Translations under genes and position numbers: made by a program
Shown here: positions 44,363-53,523 of the stretch, one piece after another
Layout: the number at the start of each line of letters is the position of its first letter
How positions within the stretch are numbered: position 1 is the first letter of the stretch
The notes under the pieces: model-generated
What the model was told of the DNA's origin: nothing
Database searches by the model: none
What the model saw: only the letters and a program-made list of their open reading frames with translations
From: CBDCME01 sp965218865
GTDB lineage: Bacteria > Pseudomonadota > Alphaproteobacteria > JAAXGF01
Direction: 5' to 3'
DNA: 64,000 bases
Assembly: GCA_965218865.1 (NCBI GenBank)
Contig: CBDCME010000077.1
Coordinates: forward strand, 19,800-83,799

Positions 44363-44527
44363 ACAGTCTGTTCGAAAACTCGCGGCACCGGTCGAAAACT
44401 CGCGGCACCGGCGGCCCCCGCCCCCTCCCGGCCACCCACGAGAGTATGCTGATATGGGTGGCCGGGAGGGGGAGAGGGCCGGAACAGACGCAAAAAATGC
44501 GCGGACGCGCATTTTCGAACAGACACT
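44363..44527. repeat. large palindromic repeat, copy 2 (MITE/REP-like)
   Basis: 165 bp with the same right arm as copy 1 (GGCCGGAACAGACGCAAAAA, then ATGCGCGGACGCGCATTTTC) and the same inner stem CCCTCCCGGCCACCCA / TGGGTGGCCGGGAGGG. Its centre (CGAGAGTA) is the reverse complement of the centre of copy 1 (TACTCTCG). The left arm contains a 20-bp tandem duplication TCGAAAACTCGCGGCACCGG. It lies between fabH and ihfA. Confidence 0.85.
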
Positions 44528-44614
44528 CAGAGATTTAGCGCATCCCTTTGATATTGACGGATTTTCCTTACGGCGCTACGGTTTACTCGGGGAACAGCGG
44601 AGGAGTGTGCGCGA

Positions 44615-44929
44615 ATGGCGGACACGACGATTACGCGGGCCGACCTCACGGAAGCGGTTTACCAAGAGGTTGGCTTATCGCGTAACGAATCATCGCAATT
44701 GGTTGAATCCGTCCTTGACGAGATCACCAGACGTTTGTCGAGCGGCAAACCGGTCAAGATTTCTTCCTTCGGTACATTTTCGGTTCGGGACAAAGGGCAA
44801 CGGATTGGGCGCAACCCCAAAACCGGTGAGGAGGTGCCGATCCTGCCGCGCCGAGTGCTCGTCTTTCGGGCCTCGCACGTCTTGAAGGATCGAATCAACC
44901 GGATGATGCGGGAAGCGCGGGACGGCTAG
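44615..44929 (+). CDS. ihfA: integration host factor subunit alpha
   Basis: 104 residues. TRADLTEAVYQEVGLSRNES, VESVLDEITRRLSSGKPVKI and SSFGTFSVRDKGQRIGRNPK with TGEEVPILPRRVLVFRAS are the HU/IHF fold; RNPKTGEEV holds the Pro-containing DNA-intercalating arm. Length and position after fabH are typical of ihfA in alphaproteobacteria. Binds and bends DNA as a heterodimer with IHF beta. Confidence 0.95.
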   Translation: MADTTITRADLTEAVYQEVGLSRNESSQLVESVLDEITRRLSSGKPVKISSFGTFSVRDKGQRIGRNPKTGEEVPILPRRVLVFRASHVLKDRINRMMREARDG

Positions 44930-44930
44930 G

Positions 44931-45389
44931 ATGTCCGAAGATTCGGCCGGCGCGCTCGACATTCGCCGCGGCGGCAAATCAGCGGCGGCGTTCCGGACAA
45001 TCAGCGAGGTCGCGGAAGAACTTGCCGTGCCCCAGCACGTGCTCCGATTTTGGGAGAGCAAGTTCGTTCAGCTCAAGCCGCTCAAGCGGGGTGGAGGTCG
45101 CCGCTATTACCGCCCCGAAGACGTGACGCTTTTGAGGCATATCAAGTCGCTACTTTATCATGATGGCTACACCATCAAGGGCGTGCAGAAGCTTCTTCGC
45201 GAAAACAATGGGAAGACGGAAAAGGGGCCAACTGGTGCCGTCGGGGGACACGGGACCAGCGAGAGCCCAACCACGGAATCCGACGTTGCGGCGGGGGGAG
45301 GGGCGCTTAGCCTCCGTTTGCGCGACGAGATCGAAGCCGCCGTCCTCGAACTGGAAACCTTGCGGGACCTCTTGAAACGTCGTCACTGA
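44931..45389 (+). CDS. MerR-family transcriptional regulator
   Basis: 152 residues, starting one base after ihfA. FRTISEVAEELAVPQHVLRF, WESKFVQLKPLKRGGGRRYY and RPEDVTLLRHIKSLLYHDGY with TIKGVQKLLREN form a MerR-type winged HTH. The C-terminal part is low-complexity followed by a short helix (LRDEIEAAVLELETLRDLLK). The ihfA-merR pair is conserved in alphaproteobacteria; its target is not established. Here an IS-rich insertion follows instead of tRNA-Pro. Confidence 0.92.
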   Translation: MSEDSAGALDIRRGGKSAAAFRTISEVAEELAVPQHVLRFWESKFVQLKPLKRGGGRRYYRPEDVTLLRHIKSLLYHDGYTIKGVQKLLRENNGKTEKGPTGAVGGHGTSESPTTESDVAAGGGALSLRLRDEIEAAVLELETLRDLLKRRH

Positions 45390-45490
45390 CCCCGTTGCCG
45401 CGAGCTGGGCGGCTGTGCCGGCGTGATCGTCTTGGCGACTCAAACCAAATTCCGGGAACGGCTCGCGGCCAAGACCACGCCCGATATGTA

Positions 45491-47055
45491 GTCGCCCGTG
45501 AAGAACGCGTAAGCGGCTGATGTTGGTAGCTCTTTCGGTTTGGCGAAGTAATCGGATTTGCAAGAAAACGGGTTTTGGGCCTGAAAAGCTTGCGATTTGA
45601 AATAATTGATTTTGGGGATTCCCTTCCGTTGCGGAACGTGATTCTCTGCTCCCGTCGATTGGGATTGGAGAACTGTGATGAAGCCATCGCGCAAGGTGTC
45701 ATCGGGAATAGAGGACCTGTTCCGCTCGCGGTTCGAAAACATCATCAACCTGCGCCACGAGTTGGTGGTGTTGGGGGGCCGGATCGCGTGGACTTTCTTC
45801 GACGAGACCTATGAAGCCTTGTATTCGGAGGAGGGTCGGCCGGGGGTCCCGACGCGGTTGATGGTTGGGCTGCACATCCTCAAGCATATGTTCGATCTCT
45901 CGGATGAGGAGCTCTGCGAGCGCTGGGTCTACGACCCATACTTCCAGTGCTTCTGCGGCGAAGAGTACTTTCAGCATGAGCTGCCCATGGAGCGCTCGTC
46001 GATGACCCGGTGGCGGGACCGGATCGGGCCGGAAGGTTTGGAGAAGGTATTCCAGGAGAGCCTGGCCGTGGCCCACCGGGTGGGGGCGCTGCGGGAGAAG
46101 GACCTCGAGCGGGTGACGGTGGACACCACCGTACAAGAGAAGGCGATTGCCTTTCCGACCGCCGCCAAACTGATGCAACGAGCCCGCGAGCGGCTGGTGC
46201 GACTGGCACGGGAGCACGGCATTGCCCTGCGTCAGTCCTATACCCGCCTGGGCAAGAGGGCGTTGATCATGCAAGGCCGCTACCGCCATGCCAAACAGCA
46301 CAAGCGGGCCAACAAGGCCCTGCGCAAGCTCAAGACCTATCTCGGGCGCACCGTCCGCGACATCCGCCGCAAGACGGCCCAGGAGGAGAGCCTACGGGAT
46401 ACCTTCCGCCGCCCCTTGTGGCTGGCCGAGCGGGTGTCGACCCAGAAGCGGCGCGACCCCTTGCCCAAGGTCTATTCGCTCCACGCGCCCGAGGTCGAAT
46501 GCATCGGCAAAGGGAAGGCGCACAAGCCGTACGAGTTCGGCTGCAAGGTCTCCGTGGCGGCGACCAATTCCCGCCCCCCCGGCGGCCAGTTCGTCGCCCA
46601 CGTCAAGGCCTTCCACGGCAATCCCTATGATGGCCACACCTTGAGGCAGGTGATCGAAGAGATGGAACGCTGGACGGGATATCGGCCGAGCGCATCTATG
46701 TCGACAAGGGATACCAGGGCCACTATTACCCCAACAAACACCGCGTCTTTAGATCAGGCCAGAAACACGGCATCACGCCGACGATCAAGAAGGAGCTCAG
46801 GCGGCGCTCCGCCGTCGAGGCCGTGATCGGACATCTCAAGAGCGATGGCAGGCTGGGGCGCAACTTCCTCAAAGGCCGCGACGGCGACAAGATCAACGCC
46901 ATCCTCGCCGGCGCCGGCTACAACTACCGCCTTGTCCTCAAATGGCTGAGGCGTTTGTTTGTCCAAATCCTGGCCGCGCTCCTCAGCGACATCTCGCACC
47001 CCACCGCAAACCCAATCGCCGCTTCAGCTTGAAATCAGGGTTCTTCACGGACGAC
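45491..47055 (+). mobile_element. IS5-like element, copy 4
   Basis: 1565 bp. TATG at 45485-45488 (then TA) and TATG at 47056-47059 form a 4-bp duplication, the same pattern as copy 2. Confidence 0.9.
45678..47032 (+). pseudogene. IS5-like transposase, frameshifted copy
   Basis: Same protein as at 3513 up to EEMERWTG, where GGACGGGGATATC has lost one G (about 46677). The frame then runs off after about 50 unrelated residues; the remaining part with YVDKGYQGH and RRRSAVEAVIGHLK is in another frame. Second Asp and Glu are therefore uncoupled from the first Asp. Inactive unless the lost base is an assembly error. Confidence 0.8.
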
Positions 47056-47256
47056 TATGTATTGCTGGTTCGACGCTGTCTCCCAGCTCGGCGGTCCGCT
47101 TCCAGAAAGATTTTAGGCGTCGCCACGTGTCGGATTACGGGGTAGGGGGGAGATCTTCGTCCTCGATCATTGCCTTAGGCTTGGGTGCATCAAGCGAGCG
47201 AAGGCGCAAGCGGATGCGGGCAAACCAGCGGATATCCGAGCGGATACGAAAAATCC

Positions 47257-47664
47257 TCATCTGGCTTCGCGCAGCCAGTTCTCGCAGGGAAGGTCCCCGA
47301 TCCGAGCGAACTCGCGGTCATTGTTGGTGACGACGGTATGGCGAAGAGCAACGACCTGAGCGGCGATGAGCAAATCGTTGCTACCGATCGGCTGGCCGGA
47401 CAGTTCGAGACGGGTGCGGAGCAAGCCATAGGTGGTGTCGGCAGGCGCTTCGAACGGCAGAATCTCAAGCGCGCCGAGCACCGCCTCAAGCTGGGCCGTG
47501 AGCCGCGGCGACCCCCTCTTGGTAGCCCCGTAGCGGAGCTCCGCCGCAACAATAATGCTGGTACAGACCTGCGCTTCGCCGACCTCGCGGATGCGGTGCG
47601 TCACCCGGCCCTGAGGGTTGCGGACGAGGTCCGAGACGATATTCGTGTCTAGGAGGTAGCGCAT
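47257..47664 (-). CDS. vapC: type II toxin VapC (PIN-domain ribonuclease)
   Basis: About 135 residues. MRYLLDTNIVSDLVRNPQGR carries the first PIN Asp, TSIIVAAELRYGATKRGS the Glu, and PIGSNDLLIAAQVVALRHTV with VTNNDREFARI the remaining acidic residues. PIN-domain toxins cleave tRNA or rRNA. ATG overlaps the stop of vapB (TGATG), the normal operon arrangement. The protein looks complete. Confidence 0.9.
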   Translation of the reverse strand: MRYLLDTNIVSDLVRNPQGRVTHRIREVGEAQVCTSIIVAAELRYGATKRGSPRLTAQLEAVLGALEILPFEAPADTTYGLLRTRLELSGQPIGSNDLLIAAQVVALRHTVVTNNDREFARIGDLPCENWLREAR

Positions 47665-47896
47665 CAAAATTCGACGGGATCGCGATGCAACTCAGGGATC
47701 GGCGGGAATTCTTCATCGAGTGCCTGAAGTGTCGCCAGTACCCCCAGCAAGGATTTCGGCTGGGTGGACTCGATGATCAGGCGGTCGCCTTCCTTGCGCA
47801 TGATGGCCTCGTCGCCAGGAAGCTCGAACTCGCGGGAATCCGAACCGCCTGGTTCCGGCCGTTCTTGAACAGCTTGACGTGTCGTTCAGGACTCAC
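47664..47896 (-). pseudogene. vapB: antitoxin VapB (SpoVT/AbrB type), frameshifted
   Basis: GTG at 47896 with GGAGGTGACC upstream gives SPERHVKLFKNGRNQAVRIP; the frame then needs one extra base (CGGATTCCCGCGAG, about 47842) to continue as REFELPGDEAIMRKEGDRLI and ESTQPKSLLGVLATLQALDE. The first part is the swapped-hairpin AbrB DNA-binding domain that also represses the operon. An intact toxin with a broken antitoxin would be harmful, so a sequencing error is plausible. Confidence 0.75.
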
Positions 47897-48375
47897 GGTC
47901 ACCTCCGTAGGCATATGTCAAAGCATATGCTATGCGGGTCCGGCTGTCAATCGCGTAAAGCAAATGTCGTGTACTTGAGAGCAAAGCCTTCTCGTCCGAA
48001 ACCCACCGGGGATGGGCTTTCAAGCCCTGATTCTCGGTTGATGCTTGGCGAGCCTTGGCCGGGCCGACAAAAGGCGGGCTGACGAGGCCACACCTACGCT
48101 GCCTGCCTCGTCCTCCCAACGCGGCCTTCGGCGCTGTAGAAAAAAGCCGGGATGTTGGACGGGTAGCCCCAAAAGGACATTACAAGTGCAAGGCATTACC
48201 GGAAATCATGGCGTCACGAAATTTTTGAAAGAAAACATGGGAATACCGAATTTTAGGAAATCACATAATACTCAATGGTACTGGCCCTCTTATCGCGCCC
48301 TCCCGATTAGTCATCGTCGCCCCGTGCTGCAATACTGCGCTCTAACAGGTTCTGGGTGAATGAGCGCCGGTAGCC
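47897..48375. other. no gene seen
   Basis: Between vapB and IS256 copy 3. The segment GCATATGTCAAAGCATATGC at about 47912-47931 is an inverted repeat upstream of vapB and is a possible VapBC operator. The rest shows no coding frame that I trust. Confidence 0.4.
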
Positions 48376-49813
48376 GGCGATGTCCCATGCTCTGTTGAAA
48401 AAGGCGAGGCAGGCATGGTTGGGCTTCGAGGCTAGGCGGCCTCTTTGATGGTTTCAATGGCGCTTTTCGCTTTTGCCTTTTTCACGTGATCCTCGAGGGC
48501 AGCTCTGAGGGCCTTGAGGCGACGGAGGTCTTTTGGGCTTCCAGGAGGCCGGCGGCGGTCCATCGCAAGGCCATCTCGGCGTTGCGCCAGCGCTTGACAT
48601 TGTGCTGCACCATCCTGACCGTTCCCAAGGCATTCTCGATGGCGTTGGTGCAGGCCAAGGAGCGCCTGAGCTTGGGCGGCAGGCCCAAGCGGATCACGGT
48701 GAGGATCTCATCCAGGCCCTCCAGGATGGAAGCCGAAACGCCGGGGGCCTCGGTCTCCAGGCGGCGCGCCAGGTTCTTCATGAGGCGTTCGGCTTTCTCG
48801 GCATCGTCTTGGTCCCAGGCTTGCCTGAGCGCCTTCTTGACGCCGGCATGAAGGCTTTCGTCGAGGCGCTCGATGATGTTGCGGCCCTTGTGGACCTGGC
48901 AGCGCTGGAGGGCGGCCACCGGCCCGAAGGTCCGCTTGATCGCCTTGGAGAGCGCCTTGGCGCCGTCGACGATGAAGAGCCGGGGCACTTCCGGGTCGAG
49001 GCCGCGGGCGGTCAGGTTGTCGAGCAGCGCCTGCACCGTGGCGGCATTCTCCGTGGCACCTTCGGCCAGGCCTAGAACATGCTTCTCGCCCGCGCCGTCG
49101 ATGCCAATAGCTGCCAGCAACACGTGATCGCCGACGTGCAGCCCGTCGATCTGGATGACCAGGAGATCGAGATCCGAAAGGTCGCTGGCCAGGAAGGCCT
49201 TCAGCTTCTTGCGCGTCATGGCCACGAAGCGCCGCGAGACCGCGGACTTCGAGGTCGCATCGCCCGCGCGTGCCGGCAAGTCGCCGCTGGCCTCGCCGGG
49301 CAGGCGCACGGCGCCCGCGTACTTGCGGGTCGAAACCGTAAGCAGCATGATGTTCATCGCCCAGGACTGCAAAAGCGCCGGGTCCGAGAGCAACTCCCAG
49401 CTCGGCAAGCTCATCTCCTTGCCCGCAAGATCGCGCACCCGCGGGCGCGTCAGCTTCACCTTGCCCCCGTGATAGGCAATCTCGCTCTGGGTTGTCCCCC
49501 AGCGATGGCCCTGCCGCTCGGCCGTGCGGGCGTGGCGCGCTCCGCAGAGCACCTCGCTATCCTCGTCCAGCATCTCGCCCAGGGTCTCCACCCCGGCCAA
49601 CAGGCAAAAGCGATCCACGCTCATGCGCAGATCATCAAAAGCCTCCGGCAAGGCCGGCGGCAACAGCGGAAGCGGGATCTCCAACAGTTTCGAAAGGCGG
49701 CTGTTCCGTGTAGTCTTGGTCATGGCGTCGTTCTCCTTGATGGATTCAACACCCAGAGCCTAACGGGCGAATGACGCCTACCTCACTTTTTCAACATCAG
49801 CCGGGACATTGCC
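48376..49813 (-). mobile_element. IS256-family element, copy 3
   Basis: 1438 bp, the 18-bp-deleted version. Flanks GCCGGTAGCC and GACAAGAGCT do not match. Confidence 0.88.
48482..49723 (-). CDS. IS256-family transposase, 413-residue variant
   Basis: As at 26728; differs by a few residues (TRKYAGAVRLPG instead of TRKYARAVRLPG). Catalytic residues are intact. Confidence 0.88.
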   Translation of the reverse strand: MTKTTRNSRLSKLLEIPLPLLPPALPEAFDDLRMSVDRFCLLAGVETLGEMLDEDSEVLCGARHARTAERQGHRWGTTQSEIAYHGGKVKLTRPRVRDLAGKEMSLPSWELLSDPALLQSWAMNIMLLTVSTRKYAGAVRLPGEASGDLPARAGDATSKSAVSRRFVAMTRKKLKAFLASDLSDLDLLVIQIDGLHVGDHVLLAAIGIDGAGEKHVLGLAEGATENAATVQALLDNLTARGLDPEVPRLFIVDGAKALSKAIKRTFGPVAALQRCQVHKGRNIIERLDESLHAGVKKALRQAWDQDDAEKAERLMKNLARRLETEAPGVSASILEGLDEILTVIRLGLPPKLRRSLACTNAIENALGTVRMVQHNVKRWRNAEMALRWTAAGLLEAQKTSVASRPSELPSRIT

Positions 49814-50267
49814 GACAAGAGCTATCCCGGCAAACATACGGCCATCGTTACAAAGGATCTCTGGGAGCGCGTGCACGGTATATTATCGGAGAACCGGGTC
49901 GAGCGCTGCATCGGTGGCAGGGCCAAGATCCCGAGTCTGCTCGCCGGCCTGCTCCATGACGACAAGGGCGACCCCATGACACCCAGCCACGCGGTCAAGA
50001 ACGGCAAGAGATACCGCTACTACGTCACCCGCACCCTCACGTTCCAACACAGAGAGGCGGTGCCCGACGGCCGCCGCGTCCCGGCCGACGACATCGAACA
50101 GATCGTCGTCTCGCGCCTTCGTGAATTCCTTTCATCCGCGGCGGAGATCCATGAGGCGGTCGCGCCGCATGCGCAGAGCGCGATCGCACAGAAAAGCCTC
50201 CTCGCTCGGGCGGCAGCGCTCTCCGATCTCTGGGCAAAGCAATCTCCGGCGCAGATACGGGGGCTTC
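49814..50267 (+). pseudogene. large serine recombinase, internal/C-terminal fragment
   Basis: The frame runs directly out of the IS256 end: DKSYPGKHTAIVTKDLWERV, HGILSENRVERCIGGRAKIP, SLLAGLLHDDKGDPMTPSHA and VKNGKRYRYYVTRTL. This is the Recombinase/zinc-ribbon region of large serine recombinases; LLAGLL.D..G..M.P.HA is its signature. The catalytic serine domain is missing (lost at the IS), and the end after SPAQIR is lost at the IS110 remnant. Confidence 0.7.
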
Positions 50268-50333
50268 GCGGTGGCGATCGTGGCTCTGTAGGTAGACGTA
50301 GGATGAAGGCCGTGTTTGCTGAAGGAGCGATCG

Positions 50334-50946
50334 ATGCTGAAGCCTGTATCTTTGGAACTCCGTGTCGGCGTTGATGTCGGCTCGCGGTGCCACAGCGTAG
50401 CCATCGGGCTGTCGGACGGCAGTCTTTTGGAGGAATTCGAGATCCCGCACGGAAGGGTTCCGGGAGTTCTTTTCCCGGGTCGAGGCCTGCGGTCGGCGCC
50501 ATGGGGTGCCGATCGCGGTGGCCATGGAAGGCTACAACGGCCACGTCAGGCCTTTGGACAGCCTGGTCAGGGCCAGGGGCTGGCGGCTGTTCAATGTCAA
50601 CAATTTGAAGCTTGCCCGCTTCAAGGAGATTTTTCCGGCCGCGGCCAAGAGCGACCGCACCCGCAAGACCTTGGAGTTGTTCCAGCTCCGCGACCATCTG
50701 CCGATGGCTGGCGAGGTGTTGCAGGAAGTCAGGACAACGCCGGAGGAGAACAACACTCTCAAGCGCCTGTCTCGGCGCCGACGCCGGCTGGTGAACGAAC
50801 GGGGGCGGGTTGCCAACGCCCTGCAAGCCGACCTTCAGGCCGTCTGCCCAGGGCTACTGGAGATCACCCGGGACGTCGGCAACATGTGGTTCCTGAACTT
50901 TCTGACCTGTCGCAAGGGACTGCTCAAGCTGGCCCGGGTGTCTTGA
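50334..50946 (+). pseudogene. IS110-family transposase, N-terminal part, frameshifted
   Basis: ATG at 50334 after GAAGGAGCGATCG gives LKPVSLELRVGVDVGSRCHS and GLSDGSLLEEFEIPHGR; the frame shifts by one extra G near 50455 and continues as REFFSRVEACGRRHGVPIAV, AMEGYNGHVRPLDSLVRARG and KLARFKEIFPAAAKSDRTRK. VDVGS and ..KSDRTD-like KSDRTRK are DEDD-type RuvC-like motifs of IS110. Only the N-terminal half is present; the C-terminal serine domain is lost after 50946. Confidence 0.7.
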
Positions 50947-50949
50947 ACC

Positions 50950-51250
50950 GAACTTCGATCTTGCGGGAGCGCACATTCCTGGCATAGTTGGACAGCCTGG
51001 GGAAAACATGATTGACACCGGGCGAGAGCCTCATGACCGCCGAGCAGGTCTGGGCAGCCTTCAATCCGGCGCCGAGCGTCAGCGTTTCGATCTCAAACTG
51101 CCGCTCCGTGACAAGCCTCTGAGCCGCTGGCGACCTCTGCAGGTCTTTCAAATATTTTACGTCTGTTTCGTTGTGTAATCTCTTTTGGGTTTGCAGAAAC
51201 CTGAGTGTTTTCGCGACAACCTTCTCTTCGAGCGAGCCTTCCGGCTTCAT
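50950..51250 (-). CDS. hypothetical protein, possibly truncated at its C terminus
   Basis: MKPEGSLEEKVVAKTLRFLQ starts a helical, basic frame that includes DLQRSPAAQRLVTERQFEIE and ends near the IS110 remnant junction. I do not recognise a family. It begins 3 bp after the stop of the next upstream frame, so the two are probably co-transcribed or were once one gene. Confidence 0.4.
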
Positions 51251-51253
51251 CCT

Positions 51254-51532
51254 TCAGTAAGAGTGCCGCAGATGCGCGGGCTCCGCTAGTATGATCGCGG
51301 GATTGAGCAACGTCATCGCATGGAGCGGGCGAATTCCGATTTCGTCGCGGACGCGAAAGATCGCGGACATGCTTTCAAGAATAACGGCTGTATATTCCGC
51401 TTCGGACTTGCCGATGAAGGGCTCGCCCTTTTCCAGCGAATGCGCTGCCCGCAGGAGAGACATATGGTTTGGCAAGAGGATGTTGTGCAGCAACTCCTTG
51501 ATGCCCGACGGTAAGGACGCCGGCCCGCCCAT
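51254..51532 (-). CDS. hypothetical protein
   Basis: 92 residues: MGGPASLPSGIKELLHNILL, PNHMSLLRAAHSLEKGEPFI, ESMSAIFRVRDEIGIRPLHA. Predicted mostly helical, soluble; no family recognised. Paired with the frame at 50950. Confidence 0.4.
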   Translation of the reverse strand: MGGPASLPSGIKELLHNILLPNHMSLLRAAHSLEKGEPFIGKSEAEYTAVILESMSAIFRVRDEIGIRPLHAMTLLNPAIILAEPAHLRHSY

Positions 51533-51943
51533 CTACTCGGTTACGCTGGCATAGTTGCTGTCGCTACTCCTCAGCCCCATCTCAAGGCAATCGGACGCTC
51601 GGAATCCCTTTCGGGCAAGTTCGCGCCGCGTATCGGGCTTTGGATACGGGAAGCCCGCCAACCGGGAGAGGCACATTGACACCACACCTATGAGTCGTAT
51701 AGCGTGGCAACGTCAAAGGACTGCCGCTACTGACTTTGACGATTTGGGTTTGGCGCCGCCTTGGAAACCGGGCGGCGCTAATCGTGTCAGAAGGACAGTG
51801 CGAAGCACGCGAACGGAGAACGAACGCGGAAACTAGTCCGGGACTATTCCGGGACTCTCGTTCCAAATTATGGCGATTCGTTCCGGTAAAGTGCTCTTTT
51901 GAGAGCTTGCGAGAACGCCTGGAACACCTTAGTTTCCAGGCAT
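51533..51943. other. no gene seen; upstream region of tRNA-Pro
   Basis: Some frames are open but none reads like a known protein. GTTCCGGTAAAGTGCTCTTT lies about 60 bp before the tRNA and may be part of its promoter region. Confidence 0.3.
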
Positions 51944-52020
51944 CGGGGCGTGGCGCAGCCTGGTAGCGCACCTGCTTTGGGAGCAGGGGGCCGCCGGTTC
52001 AAATCCGGCCGCCCCGACCA
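51944..52020 (+). tRNA. tRNA-Pro (anticodon TGG)
   Basis: 77 nt with CCA encoded. Acceptor CGGGGCG pairs with CGCCCCG; the anticodon arm is CCTGC-TTTGGGA-GCAGG, giving anticodon TGG; the T arm GCCGGTTCAAATCCGGC has the standard TTCAAAT loop. Confidence 0.97.
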
Positions 52021-52053
52021 ACGAATTCGATCGTCAAGGAGAAATCGCGATGT

Positions 52054-52404
52054 TTATCGATTTGCCGAAGGCGGATTCATTTCCGCCGAAAGCACGCGAC
52101 AGAAGACGTTGTCGAATTTCTTCCCCCGCGATCGGGTCTTCATCTCGACGTAATCGGTTTCCTGAAATTGAAGGTTTGTGATGCTGTCGGCGGCGCGAAA
52201 GACACCGGCACCGTGATCCATCCAGGTATAGTCAAGGGCGATGACCCGGTAACCATCGGCCGCATCATCGTTGGTCAACTTGACGATGGCGGTCGCCAAC
52301 CCTTCCTCCTCGTAAATGCGCTCAACGGAGAGGTCCAAGGCGCGCGTGTCGCCAGACCGAAATATTGTCGCAATCGTGACCAAGAGAAGAACTCTTGACT
52401 TCAT
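52054..52404 (-). CDS. small secreted protein, function unknown
   Basis: 116 residues. MKSRVLLLVTIATIFRSGDT with cleavage near TRALDLS suggests export. The mature part (ATAIVKLTNDDAADGYRVIA, RVLSAEMNPPSANR) looks like a small beta-sandwich. No family recognised. It is divergent from the TPR gene. Confidence 0.5.
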   Translation of the reverse strand: MKSRVLLLVTIATIFRSGDTRALDLSVERIYEEEGLATAIVKLTNDDAADGYRVIALDYTWMDHGAGVFRAADSITNLQFQETDYVEMKTRSRGKKFDNVFCRVLSAEMNPPSANR

Positions 52405-52556
52405 ATTCGAGCCCTAGCGAACAGCCGATCCGATCCATGATCGCGCCTCCCAAGGAACCGCGCCGCCACGCCGCGGCCGGCACTAATGTCATTGACCGCC
52501 CAGGGGGCGAAAGCGGTGGCGGCTGCACTTCCAAGATCCGGGGTACAACTATCAAT

Positions 52557-53285
52557 ATGTCTCCGATGACCCGAGTCCTGTTGGTCCTATTCTTGATTAT
52601 CGCTGGACCGGCTTCCGCTCAATCGAACGATGCCGTGGGCAATTGTTTCGGTGGTCTCGGCCAACAGGAAGCCGTCATTGCCGACTGTACGCGGGTGATC
52701 GAATCGGGTCAACTTTCGCAGCCAAATCTCGCCAACGCCCTGTTGCGCCGGGCGGGTCTTTACCGGGCAAAAGGTGACTTGACCCTGGAAAGGAACGATC
52801 TCGATCACGCCTTGCGACTCAAACCGGAGTACGCCGCCGCGTTATACGACCGCGGCATCACCTCTTACGCCATCGGTGAATACGACAACGCGATCCTGGA
52901 TTTCGACGCCGTGATTCGCCTGCGGCCCGATTTCGCCATGTCCTATGACAGCCGCGGCAAGGCCTACGCGGTCAAGGGCCACTACGACCGTGCGATCGAG
53001 GATTTCGGTCACGCCGTCGTGCTCGAGCCTGGATTCGCCGACGGTTACAACAACCGGGGCACCATGTATTTCAAGAAGGGCGATCATGACCGGGCCATCG
53101 CCGACTATAACGATGCGATTCGCCTGGAACCGGATCACGTCGCCGCTTACTATAATCGGGGTGCCGCCTACGAGGCGAAAGGACGGTGGGACCTGGCGGC
53201 GGAGAACTACCGCCGGGCCCAGGCGTTGGCCCCGGGACATCCGGGAATAGAAAAGAAAATCCGTGAGCTGGAATTGAGCGAATAG
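52557..53285 (+). CDS. TPR-repeat protein, exported
   Basis: 242 residues from MSPMTRVLLVLFLIIAGPAS, a signal peptide ending SAQS. At least four TPR units follow: EYAAALYDRGITSYAIGEYD, DFAMSYDSRGKAYAVKGHYD, GFADGYNNRGTMYFKKGDHD and HVAAYYNRGAAYEAKGRWDL. Likely periplasmic scaffold for protein-protein contacts. A longer upstream frame exists, but the signal peptide favours this start. Confidence 0.85.
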   Translation: MSPMTRVLLVLFLIIAGPASAQSNDAVGNCFGGLGQQEAVIADCTRVIESGQLSQPNLANALLRRAGLYRAKGDLTLERNDLDHALRLKPEYAAALYDRGITSYAIGEYDNAILDFDAVIRLRPDFAMSYDSRGKAYAVKGHYDRAIEDFGHAVVLEPGFADGYNNRGTMYFKKGDHDRAIADYNDAIRLEPDHVAAYYNRGAAYEAKGRWDLAAENYRRAQALAPGHPGIEKKIRELELSE

Positions 53286-53523
53286 AATGCGAGGAGGCGA
53301 CCATCACGTGACCGCGCCCCCGCCGACGGATTTCGCGGGAACGGCTTCTTGCCGGCCGTCCCGCGATACGAGGACGCGCGAGGGGATCGCTAGGGCCAGG
53401 TTCGGCGTCCGTCTAGCCCGGGGCTAGGCTCGGGGGCGTTGCCATTTTGTTATTCAATTTGTGGCTCAACTTATTCCGATACCCGGGGTGTTGGCTCCAT
53501 CCATGACGAAAGAGTGAACAATC

